A DNA stretch of 64,000 bases from positions 31,564,104 to 31,628,103 of the forward strand of contig OZ024823.1 of assembly GCA_964016985.1 (NCBI GenBank). The letters are read 5' to 3'. Position numbers and translations under genes: made by a program. Positions 12,948 through 24,900 of the stretch are shown here, piece after piece (within the stretch, counting starts at the first letter, position 1; each line of letters opens with the position of its first letter). The DNA is from Anodontia alba. Lineage: Eukaryota > Mollusca > Bivalvia > Lucinida > Lucinidae. The notes beneath the pieces are model-generated. The model saw nothing but the letters and a program-made list of their open reading frames with translations, had not been told where the DNA came from and did no database searches.

Positions 12948-12986
12948 GTCATGGCACTCCCTGGACGTTTCTCTTAACTTGTTTTG
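12948..12986 (+). mobile_element. Element R 3' terminal fragment
   Basis: Short match to the R terminus (GGCACTCCCTGGAC then TTTCTCTTAAC), next to a degraded hairpin element. Confidence 0.6.
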
Positions 12987-13291
12987 AAGTAAAATGGTAT
13001 TGTTAACTTAGTAGCAGATATGGCACAGACTTAAGATGTCCCAATATATTTAGGAAAATACGGTACTAACAAACGCTCCTCATACCATGGACTTATAGAC
13101 TAAAGCCTGTAACTTACTCTTTGGTAGTGAACATCTTGTCTTTAATGTCTTCTGGTTGAGAACTTTCTCTGTGAACAACAAAATACTGTTTTGTTAGTAT
13201 GATTTTGAGTAACACATGAGAAAAGGGTCTTCAGGATGTCGGTAAACATTAGAAGTCCAGCTCGGCCTTAGTAGCTGTACAAATTGATCAA

Positions 13292-13606
13292 GGCTTTGGT
13301 GGTCCCGGTGTAAGTCTTACTCTTTGTTGTTTTGGGATTTGTTCTACGAGGTGATTTGTTTTATGTCTTACTTTTTGTCATTTTGTTCTTGTGTTTTTTT
13401 TAGTCCTTTTAGCATTGCAATTACCTTGCTTGGGGAAGAGAGAGCTAATCTTAGTGCTTTTCGTACGTTTGTTCGAGTGCTTTTCGTACGTTTGTTCGAT
13501 TTGTGCTTGTTTGGATTTGTCGGTTTCCTCTTCCTCTTGGTGTCTGGGAAGGGCGGTTTGTGATTGTGGCACTCTCTGGACTTTTCTCTTACCTTTTTTT
13601 TTCCTG
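13292..13606 (+). mobile_element. Element R 3' fragment
   Basis: Plus-strand 3' end from GGTCCCGGTG to the terminal CTTTTCTCTTACC. It shares the [15 protein letters not shown] frame with other copies and carries a local duplication of the TTCGTACGTTTGTTCGA segment. Confidence 0.85.
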
Positions 13607-14072
13607 TACAATTTCTAATGGAAACGTACACACTTTCAAGGGAATGCCAAGACACATATCGTCTTGTAGATAAAAACATTAACAAATGTAGGCTGAACAG
13701 AAAAGTGGATAAGTGCTGGATAAGTTTTTTCTCTATATATATATAGATTAAATATCAAGATATAGCTATGACACAGTGTACTGACGGTATGCAACTTATA
13801 TTTATTTCACAAAATGAACCTAAAGACAATGTTTGTTTATATGAGATCTGAATTATTCAATATAATGTCTGTCAAATGTCAAGATATAGGACATATAAAA
13901 ATACATATTAATTAATTCAAATTTCAAGCTGTTAAGACCAATTAGATTTTTCTACATTGATGTTTTGCCTTACAATAAATCAATTAATTCAAAAGAAAAA
14001 CGTAAGAACAGAAAATGTCTGCTGACTGAAACAATTTCAAAATCATTCAACATTTAAATTTAAAGTTTAGTG

Positions 14073-14653
14073 TCTTTGGCTTGGCCAGTTGTGGTTCAGC
14101 TATTGGTTTTCATTTACTCTGGCACACAGTAAAATTTGCCATGAGCACTCGTCTTTGTTTATCATAGTGATTAATTTGATTTTTATGTTTTCACTTTGAT
14201 ACATTGACTGAGCTGGGAGCCTTTATGCGAACCGAATTTGTATGCATTTTTGTATTAAGAGTTGCATCGGGACTCAGGGTGAAGTTGGTAGGCTGTAAAT
14301 GTGCTTTAACACCCCCACCCCAGGTGGTTTATTCTACTGACCGTTCTAAGGCGGTGGTCCCGGTGTTATTCTTACTCTTTGTTGCTTTGTGGTTTATTCT
14401 ACGAGGCGATTAGTTTTTTTAAAAAAAAGTTAAGAGAAAAGTCTTGCCTTAGGTTATTTTGTTCTTCTGTTTTTCAGCCCTTTTAGCATTGCGATTACTT
14501 CGCTTGGGGAAGAGAGAGCTAATTTTAGTGCTTTTTGTACGTTTGTTCGATTTGCGTTTGTTTGGGTTTGTTTCCTCTTCTTCTTGGTGTCTGGGAAGGG
14601 CTGCAGCCGGTGACTGTGGAACTCCTTGGACTTTTCTCTAACTTTAAAAAAAA
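14073..14653 (+). mobile_element. Element R 3' fragment
   Basis: Plus-strand copy of the R 3' region, starting GTCTTTGGCTTGGCC and ending GGACTTTTCTCTAAC. It holds the hydrophobic frame [12 protein letters not shown] from 14204. Confidence 0.85.
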
Positions 14654-14832
14654 AGATCTTATTTTCATCCCATGTATTACAAACTACTTCCATCAATGTG
14701 ATCTATTATATCTATAATATCACTGTCGAAACATACTGAAAAATAGATTCTAAAAGACTCTATTTGAACTATCCCTATGAAAACCAAGACAGAAACAAAG
14801 CTTTATTCGATTTGCCAGAGCTTCTTCAAACC

Positions 14833-15112
14833 TTGGTGACTTGGTGTTAGTCTTACTCTTTGTTGCTTTGTGGTTTATTCTACGAGGCGATTTGTTGTAT
14901 GTCTTTCCGTGTGTCATTTTGTTGTTGTTTTTTCAGTCCTTTTAGTATTGCGATTACCTCGCTTGGGGAAGAGAGAGCTAATCTTAGTGCTTTTCGTACG
15001 TTTGTTCGATTTGTGCTTGTTTGGATTTGTCGGTTTCCTCTTCCTCTTGGGCTCTGGGAAGGGCTGCGGTTTGTGATCGTGGCACTCCCTGGACTTTTCT
15101 CTTACCAATTTT
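14833..15112 (+). mobile_element. Element R 3' fragment
   Basis: Distal part of the R 3' region only, ending CTTTTCTCTTACC at about 15105. The next R copy starts within ten bases. Confidence 0.85.
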
Positions 15113-15119
15113 TTCAACT

Positions 15120-16403
15120 GTTGTAACAATGCCCTTACCGCCAAACTTCTTACGCAGGGCTATCATTATCATAAACTCCGTGAGGTGTTTTCGATATTTT
15201 ATCGCTGACAGAATGCCTTGGTAGAAAAATATAAAGTCAGCCTGAAGAAACTTCTGCAACAAGGTATATCGGAGCCAGAATTTTACGGTGACTTAGTTTA
15301 AAGAAATAGAAATATTGTGGGGATATCTAACTTTTCGGAACAATTCAGAAAGCTAATTTACCGCTGTAAAAGAATCGGATATAGACTACATATTATGTGG
15401 CAGACTGCGTGCCTAGTTATCAACCCAATTGCTGTTGATGGCTACGCTTTGCTCTTTAATTGCATGGCGGCAATCCGGGCCTCAGACTCAATGACAGCGG
15501 TATTTATCGCTGACAGAATGCCTTGGTAGAAAAATATAAAGTCAGCCTGAAGAAACTTCTGCAACAAGGTATATCGGAGCCAGAATTTTACGGTGACTTA
15601 GTTTAAAGAAATAGAAATATTGTGGGGATATCTAACTTTTCGGAACAATTCAGAAAGCTAATTTACCGCTGTAAAAGAATCGGATATTGACTACATATTA
15701 TGTGGCAGACTGCGTGCCTAGTTATCAACCCAATTGCTGTTGATGGCTACGCTTTGCTCTTTAACTGCATGGCGGCAATCCGGGCCTCAGACTCAATGAC
15801 AGCCTATGCGTGAAGCTTTGACAAGTGGGTTGGAGCTTGATGATATGTCTTTGGCTTGGCCCGCCATGGTTCAACTATTGGTTTTCTTTAACTCTGGCTC
15901 ACATTGGGTGTAGAATTAACCAAGAGTACTCGCCTTTGTTTATCAGAGTGATTTGTTTGACTTTTATGTTTTCTCTGTGATGCATCAACTGAGTTGGGAG
16001 CCATTATGCGAACCAAGTTTTTATTATTTCTGTATTAAGGGTAGCATAGGGACCCAGAGTGACGTTAGTCGACTGTAAAGTTGGTTTAAATCCCACGGTA
16101 GTTTAAACTGCTGACCGTTCTAAGGCAGGGTTCCGGAGTAGCTCTTACTCTGTATAGTTTTGTGGTTCATTGTACTAGGCAATTTATATTAAGTCTTGCC
16201 TTGCTGTTTTGTCTGCGTTTTTCAGTCCTTTTAGCATTGCGGTCACCTCGCTTGGAGAAGAGAGAGCTGGTCTGTTTGCTTTTTGTGCGTTTGTTTTGTC
16301 AGTGATGGTTTGTGTCTCTTTCTTCTTTCCGTTGGTGTCAGGTATAGGCTGCGACTTGTGATTGTGGAACCCATGGACTTTTCCTTTTACTTTTTAGTTA
16401 AAC
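15120..16403 (+). mobile_element. Element R copy with duplicated RT tail
   Basis: Begins with an RT segment homologous to the 47100 region, then carries a near-perfect 304-base tandem duplication of the RT tail (15201-15803). The R 3' region follows from 15832. Stops and frameshifts interrupt the RT. Confidence 0.85.
15201..15803 (+). repeat. 304-base tandem duplication of RT tail
   Basis: Unit 1 15201-15504 and unit 2 15505-15803 differ at only about two positions by eye (TATAGAC/TATTGAC and TTAATTG/TTAACTG). It is either a recent duplication or an assembly duplication. Confidence 0.9.
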
Positions 16404-16572
16404 TATTAAATCCATTATCATACATGTATGCTGTGACATCATAGAACTGTGTATCTAGGGATAGAAATCTTTTAATAAACGCACTGAATATTTCATGTTT
16501 GCCAAAAACCTGGTCTGCAATAATACTTCAAACAAGTTTGATGGGATTAAATATATATTTATACATAATAAA

Positions 16573-16940
16573 AGGTAAGAGAAAAGTCCAGGGAGTGCCA
16601 CAATCACAAACCGCAGACCTTCCCAGAACCCAGGAGGAAGAGGAAACCGACAAAACCAAACAAGCACAAATCGAACAAACATACGAAAAGCACTAAGATT
16701 AGCTCTCTCTTCCCCAAGCGAGATAACCGCAATGCTAAAAGGACTGAAAAATACAAGAACAAAATAACACAAGGTAAGACATAAAACAAATCGCCTCATA
16801 GAATAAACCACAAAGCAACAAAAAGTAAGATCAACACCGCCTTAGAATGGTCAGAAGAGTAAACCCCCAGGGGGGGTTTAAAGCACTTTTACAGCTAGCC
16901 AACTTCACAACGGGTCCCGATGCCACTTTAATCACAACTA
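16573..16940 (-). mobile_element. Element R 3' fragment
   Basis: Minus-strand copy of the R 3' region with the conserved end at 16573. It carries the [20 protein letters not shown] frame on the minus strand and faces the plus-strand copies at 13.3-16.4 kb. Confidence 0.85.
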
Positions 16941-17573
16941 GTAAAATCAAGCCATAATCCAAACTCATAAATCCGTAAACGAATGACGAATCACAATTTT
17001 TACAAGTAGGTTTTACTGTTCTGGTCAGCAGATGGTTCTCTTTCATATTATAACAATTGAATTAACCATTGTTGTAGTCTTCAAAGGGGAATGGATGAGC
17101 TTTCGAGGACAAACGTGACAGAGAATATTTGCTTCCTTCCTCAATGAAGGCTACTCTCCAAAAGGGAGCAAATTCTGTCTTCTAAGAGTAGCCCTCATTT
17201 TAAACAGGCAGCATCGTCTGACTGCAAAATTTGCCTCCATTAGCAAAACGGTGGCCAAGTCTTTGAGGAGTATCTACAGTGAACCCTCGTTACAACGACA
17301 ACATTTGTTCCAAAAATTGTTGCCATTATAATGTATCTGTTGTTGTAAAGAATACTTAATGGACAGAATGATATGTAAGAAAGACCTTGTTTTATTCTTA
17401 TTTCCTCGTAGAGCGTATGTTTTGGATATTTGTTAGAATCGTCTGGGTTTACCTGGGGGACTACTTTTCTCTGATAATACTGGTTCCCTGCACTGTAATA
17501 TATAGTCTTAAAATCTTTATTTTTTAACCTAAGAAACCATTTAAAAAGTGTAATTTGATTATTTTTAATGTAG

Positions 17574-17926
17574 ATGTTTGTTTGTTTGTTTGTTTGTTTG
17601 ATTTGGGCTTAACGTCGCTTTCAACAATCTTTCAGTCATATCGCGACGGTGTCTGGATGTGGCAGGGAGCTCAATGCTCACTTTTAGAGAGCTGCCTCAC
17701 TGAAATATCACGCCCCAGACACTTTGACATGATATTCCACCCAGTCACATTATACTGACACTGAGCTGACCAGTTCTGATTCCTAGCTGTACTTTCTTAA
17801 TGCTGAGCGCCAAGCGAAAGAGCAGCTAGTACCATGTTTAAAGTCTTTGGTATGACCCGGCCGGTGATCGAACCCGCAACCTCCCGGTCACAAAGCGGAC
17901 GCTCTAACACTGAGCCACTGTGCCGA
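17574..17926 (-). mobile_element. tRNA-derived SINE with target duplication
   Basis: On the minus strand the head has an A-box-like GTGGCTCAGTGTTAGAGCG and B-box-like GGTTGCGGGTTCGATCA. The body ends GACGTTAAGCCC with an (AAAC)n tail. TTTTAATGTAG (17563-17573) and TTTTAATGCAG (17927-17937) are the target duplication, one mismatch. Confidence 0.9.
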
Positions 17927-18768
17927 TTTTAATGCAGTTGTAGATTTTGGAATCGCTTTTCAGCTACTTCATTGTGTTTTATATTTAAGAATTTTGTGTG
18001 CGGTTTCTAGTTAACTGTCTTATCAGTATTACTTAACTCATTGCATAATACAACATCACTTTATTGGTATCTGGGCAGAGTTTTATGGTCTCGGTCATCA
18101 GAAACATATGGAAATGCAATACCCCATTAACCCGACTTTGATATAGTAATAATCGGGAAGGTGGGGGTCAAATTCTCTAAGAGAAAAACAGCATGTCGCT
18201 GAAAGTTTTTAATACAGATCCAACTGATGGATTAACTCTTTAAACCCTGTAGACCGGTATAAATACATATGCAAACAGTGTAGTTGCAGATGAGCTATCT
18301 CATCAGTATCCACACTATTCGCCAGTCTGTTAATAATTTTGATAAAAAAATACTGACAACAATGGACATGACCAAATATAAAGATGGAAGAGTCCACTTC
18401 AGATACTCAAGGGTCAAAGGATCAATGGAAAACAATCATGAGAAATAAATACATGAATCTACTGCTAATAAACTATTAGAAACCTATATCGAATTGGTGT
18501 ACTTCCGGTGTAACCGTCAACATTATTTTCTAGTCTTGCTGGCCCGGATATGCCCAACCTTTGCAAACAGTAAAGATCTAGATCAGCTGGCTTCTTCAAA
18601 AGCCAAATAATCTGGATCTGCACTCTTTTTCATTCAGTATATGAAAAACCTGGATCAAGTAATCTGATTGGCTGACAGTAAGAAGTGGGCTTGGCATCTT
18701 AATTTATTCAGCATAACAATACAATGTTTATTCATGAAGGAGAATATAGTCGGTGAAAAACTATTTAC

Positions 18769-18951
18769 CTGCTATAAGAATACAGTGCCAATGTCTAGCT
18801 GATAGATGCGGTACAATGTGCAAGGCACCAAATATTGGTCTAGGAATAGATACAGACTTCCCATTGGGACCCTTCCCAAAATCCATCTGTTGAATAGTTA
18901 TTCCTCCTAGCCTACCATTTTCTCCATTACCAAACGCATAAACATGGTTAT
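18769..18951 (-). CDS. NEK9: NEK9 exon 18 (residues 644-704), last exon recognised
   Basis: Encodes [36 protein letters not shown] and RHWHCILIA, the last RCC1 blade (human IFAWGNGGNGRL and [20 protein letters not shown]). Donor GCAG/GTAAAT in phase 1, so at least one more coding exon must follow. Confidence 0.94.
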
Positions 18952-21900
18952 CTGAAATTAAACTTAATTTACAATGAATCTAATTGGATATCCATTTGAT
19001 CTGACCAGTTCCATTTACTCTGTTAACCATGAAACAATAAGTGTGGTGAAACACTTTATTAAGGGGTACAAAGCTTGAGTTTTCAATACTCTTTTGTGTT
19101 TTTTGTTCACTATATTATGATGATATTTAAGCTGCAACGTCGTACCTTGTGACATGTGTGCAGTTTGATCTGAATCGTCACTAGACACATTGTGGACAGC
19201 CAAGGATGCCAAATTTCTCCATACAGACAATGAAGGCTTCAATTAGACTGTACGGATGCGCAGACTGATTTAATTCTTCACTGAGCACACGTCGAAAGTA
19301 TGTTTTCTCAGGTTGCGGCTCATTTGTCTATTTCTCAAAAACGTATTTTGTGATATTCATTAGAAGTTCCTCTTTGAGATGTTTCTAAAAGCTGTCCAGA
19401 ATATATCTTTTCAAAACGAAATATAAAATCTTTTTTACACAAGCTATCCAGTGCTAAGTTGCGAGGCATGCAAAGCTATACACACAGGTTTGAAGATTCA
19501 CTGTTTGGAAACTGAAAAAAAATGACTTCTTATGCATGCCTCAGTTCACTGGTAGAGAACCTGTCTGACTGGTAAATCCTTACACTAAACTTTCGTTTCG
19601 TATAGCTTTTAGCAGAATTGTAAGATTTTAATTCTAAAGATATATTGCCACATATCAAACTGACAATAATAGAAACATCTGCATAATACTCATAGGTATA
19701 GATTAGAGAAATAGTCAGATAAATATTCTTCTTTTTTATTCTCAAAACCATATGTTTGGTTACTCATCAGAAATGCCTAGGTTTGTCGCTTCTTGACTAT
19801 GAAAAGTACATGTGGTTGTCAATTATGGACTTACAGAATACTTAATATTTCCTCCAGCATAAAGCAAAACTGAGCAATGTTACATCAGTGGAACCTTTTG
19901 GAGATGTTGTTGCCTACCTTCCTGTACATCCTTTAGCTGGGACATTTTGCAAAGATATTATATTTAAAAAGATTCTGCGAAAGCAATAACAAAAAAAGTC
20001 CATACCTCACTTCCTTACAGTGAAGTTTATATGTTCTGGTCCTGTGTGATAACTAAGCACATCCTGGGAATTTTGAAAATTTGTATGAGGGTCACTACTG
20101 TGGCCTAACTCTCCGAAACTAGTAAGTCGGGTCCAATAAACAGTTGCTTTTAGTTTTGTGAGTGTGTTCACTGCTCTCAAGTGTCATTCCATTTAGAATC
20201 TATCTTCACTATAGCTGCCTAGTGTTAGTGTCACGTGGCTGCCGTGAAATGTCTTCCCCCCAGTTTACTATAGTGTTGTTTATATTTTCTTAAACCTTTG
20301 TGCTCATGAAGCCTTTTCTGGGATTTTTAATTGTATGAAGGCCACTGATGAGGTCTAATTGGCTGGAACTAGCTCGTCTGGCCCAGAATACTTGACACTT
20401 TAGCTATATACAGTTGTGTGAGTGTGTTCCCTGCACTAGAGGATCATTCTTTTTCAAATCTCTTTATTAAAGTTTCACACTTTGATTGCACTGATATTGA
20501 AAAAAGCTAACATAACAAACTTCTAAAACCTGAGTAATTATGGCAAAAACTATACCTATTGTCTTTTCATTTATAACTTGTTTGAAATAACTTACCACTT
20601 GTAGAGACCACAGTGAATCCATCCCCACATGTGACCTTCTCTACCCTGTGATTGGTCAGTACTCCTTGGACGTGACCTATTGCCCCATGGAGCTTAAAAT
20701 CACCCATCCCTAGCTGTCCATATTTATTAGAACCAAAGGTGTAAAGATGACCACACACTGAAACAGATAAACCAAAGGTTGGTCAATAATCCCTTTACAT
20801 GAATAATTTCTCCATGGTGTTTAATATCAACTTCCTTAGTAATCCATATTTGTTACAACCAAATGTGCAAATAAGGTGACCATATGGGCTTCACACCGAA
20901 AACTAGACGTGTGGTTCTAAAACACTATGCTCCCAATCATATGCTTGCCTCTAAATGTGTCAAAAGCATCCCCTACTTAAGCAAATCTCGTCATATTGTG
21001 TTGAAATTGCAATTCTCTATCCTTATGTCCATTTCCTTTTATAACATTACACCAAAGGTTCAGCTGACGTCAGAAGCTACACACCGAGTTATAAATATGC
21101 CGCAATACCAATACAGTGCTAACTTGTATGCTACTATCTGGGCACTTTGTGGTCATTGTGGGTCAGGCCCTAGTGCACCAGATGGTACGATGATATCAAC
21201 TCAGCCGATTGTATAATGCTTTGTGGTGACAAATTGAACTTCCTTGTATGGAATTGCGCACCACATCATAATAATACTAAGTTGGTTTAATGACACATCC
21301 ATACCCTTTGCAAACTTCCTTCATATCATAATAAAATATATACAGCCCCCATACCCATAAAACTGTTCACAAGGTTGTTTATAACAAATATGCCTATGTC
21401 CAAAAGGGGCACAAACTCCGTCAAGCTGTAACAATTCTTTAGAAGTTATGATCCCAAGGTTGATAATAATAAACTTTATGTTCTGTTCTACTTTATACTT
21501 TGTTCTAGTCCTTTGTAACCTAAATTCCATCTAAAATTTATAGACCAGACTCAAAATTTAATTACGTTTTTCTTTTACTTATTATTTACTTATCTTACCC
21601 AAAACCGCAAAGGGCAATAACTCGTTATTTTTTCACGGAATTCCCTCATGACCTAACCAGGTATTCTACATATCATCCCTTATCAGCAAATTCAATTTCA
21701 ATTTCAAGACTCTAGCTAAAATACTGTTTGAGATATCTTGCTGATAAGGTCAAAATGCCCAGAACTACAAAGGGCAATAATTATGTCACTATTTCACGGA
21801 ATCACCTCAAAATCCCATCAGGTAATCCACACATCATCCCCAATTAGCATTTATAATTTCAGGACCATAGCATAAATACGTTTTGAGAAATACATTGTGA

Positions 21901-24900
21901 AAATGCCCAGAACCACAAAGGGCCATAATTACAACAATTTTCCATGGAATTCCCTGAAAAATCAAATCAAGTAATCTACACACCATTCTCAATAACTATA
22001 TCGGTTTTCAAGACCCTAGCTTAAATACTTTGTAGATATCTTGCTGACAAAAAGTCTTAATTCTGATTTTTAAAAGGGGTGCGTAACTCTGAAAGTACAA
22101 ATATGGCGCACAAGAAAAAATGTAGGTCGGCTGTTTTTTCATGGGGAAGTTATAGATAAAATTTCAAACCCAGCATGCAGGGTTCTTGAGATATGCATGC
22201 ACAAAAACGCGTTGCCCAGAACTACAAAGGGCAACAATTCTGTCAATATTTCACGGAATTACCTCAAAGTCTAATCAGGTAATGTACACATCATATGCAT
22301 TATAAGTTTCAATATCCTAGCTTAAATACTTTTTAGATATTTTGCTGATAAGGTCAAATGTTCAGAACTGCAAAGGGCAATAACTACGTCACTTCTGTCC
22401 ACATCTAATGAGATACTCTACACATTATCCCTAATCATCATGTCAAATTTCAAGATCTTAGCTTAAATACTTTTTAAGAAATCTTGCTGACAAAATCAAA
22501 ATGCTCAGAACTACAAATGGCCATAACTATGTCAATTTTCAGCGAAATACTTAAAAACCTAATCCGGTTATTTACACATCATCACCAATTAGCATATAAA
22601 ATTTCAAGACCCTTGACCCTAGCTTATAGATATCTTGCGGACAAAGTCAAAATGCCAGAACCGCAAAGGGCCATAACTATATTAATTTTTTCACGGAATT
22701 CCCTCAAAATCTAATCAGGTAATCCACGCATCATTCCCAATCACTATATCAAATCAAATTTTAAGACACTAGTTTAAATACATTTTGAGGTACCTTGCTG
22801 ACAAGATTTTAATTCTGGTTTTTACAAGAGGTATATTAAAGTACAAGTATGCCGGACAAAACAAAACATAGGGGTTAGCTATTTTTTATGGGGAGCTCAT
22901 ACATAAAATTCCAAAACCCTAGCATGCAGGGTTCTTATTATATGACATGCACAAAAAAGCATGAGAAACAGACAAACAGAAGGACGGACGAACAGATGGA
23001 CAGAAGGACAAACAAATGCAAAGTAATATGTCCCACCAATGTCATTTGAAACTAGGGGCATAAAAAGTGTCTCTGTAGCATATGGGAATAGTAAAGCCCT
23101 AAAAGACAAAATTCACCCGATCTAGAACTCTGATATTCAGACATTTTTTTCAAGCAAATCAATATATGTCTAGAGCAGAAGCTATATATACAAATAAAGA
23201 GAATAAATATCATTGCTAATATCATGTATTCAGGTTTTACATATTTGAGTTTGATGTCATCAATTAAAAATAAAAAGGTTGACTTTTGTAAACAAAGTAA
23301 ACAAAAAGAATACTAATCAGAGACGCAGTTTTATTAGATCTATTAAAACGGTTTTGTTAATTAAAAATGGTGCTGTGAAGTGTGCATAAAATAATTTTGA
23401 AACCTTCAAATCTGCATAAAGTTTTTAATTTCCGTTTGATTTTTATCAAACGCATCACAATCCATGGTTTGTCAAATCTTTCATTTCAAATACAATATTG
23501 GCAAGCTTTACTTATTTTTCATTTTAAGCTTTGGTTACTTACCATCAATTATGGCAGAATGAGTATGGCCTGCTGCTATGGTAACAACATGAAGTCTAAC
23601 CAATGGTCTCACTAAAGTGAATGTATATTTACAAGGAATGTCATAGACTTTTGGTTTTCGTTTCTTGAGCCCTGATGTTTCCGAATTAAAGCCTAGTTTG
23701 TTGTATTCATTGCTTCCACATGCAAGTACTCTACCAGTGGCAGTAAGAAGAAATGTACCGTCTGTGCCAGCATAAACATGATGGATTGTGTGTTTACTGG
23801 CTGTCTCTGCCTGAAACACATAGAAAATGCATTATAGTGGATGCTAGATAATGGCAATTATAGGGATTGCTTAAATGGTTCAATGTAAATGTAATGTAGA
23901 CCCAAGCATTTGTTTTGCAGAAATCTATTACTGCTTTAAAAAAACCTAAAACAAAAATCCACAACTTAACATGGTTTCTTCATAGATATAATCAATTATT
24001 CTAAGATATTGTAAGCAGATATCTGTAAAACTGTAAAACAAAATACATGTGAAAGTGTTCTCAGAAACTTGTTTTATTATTTCAGTCAATCAAACATGAA
24101 AGCCCATCATGTTGCATATTTTCTAACCAAACATTTATCTTTATTTTCTTTAAAAATATTACACATAGAACCTATTTGTTTCATTGAACAAAAAACAAAA
24201 TAATAAAGCAGCAATAATTTGAAAACACAGCCCAACAAAGTCACCCTTCTCCGCACACTTTCAAAGCTGATAAAACTTTAATGATGCTTATTGGATGATA
24301 AAACTTATATTTCATTCAGCAAAAGTTGTTATCTCTACCATAAAATTTAGGGTAGTCTTTAAACGAAAGCAGACAGCAAATTAATAACATTTTCATTATA
24401 CAGTCGAATTTCAACGGCTCAAACATCTTTGGGACAAAGGAAACTTGTTCGAGACATAAGTAGTTCGAGCCACTGAGAATTATCCATGATGCTAGGTCAG
24501 GAAGCAAATGGCGATTAGTTACAGAAGTCTGTAAAATCTTCTATACAATAATGGTATGTTCAGTAAACTCAATAGAACTGCCTCAATGAGGCAATATTCT
24601 AATGAATACACACATGGGTAGATCGAGCCGCTGAGAATTAATCATGGTGCTAGGTCAGGAAGCAAATGTCAAGTATTTAGAAAAGTCTTTTAAGATCTTC
24701 TATACAATAATGGTATGTTGAGTGCACTCAAAAGAATTGCCCTTGTAAGGCAAATCTTAATACACACTATATTTTCATGAAAGAATAAAAAAGTTCCTTT
24801 AATATTTGTTTTCTAAAGCGATTGACCGAATTTCGTAGGGATTCGAAAACGAGTTCGATTCAGCCATGGTAAACGAGCCATTGCTGTTTAAGCTATTGAG

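Noticed and set aside
17453..17487. Candidate NEK9 exon 19 with in-phase splice sites
   Set aside because: It encodes only GNQYYQRKVVPQ, with no likeness to the NEK9 tail and a weak pyrimidine tract.
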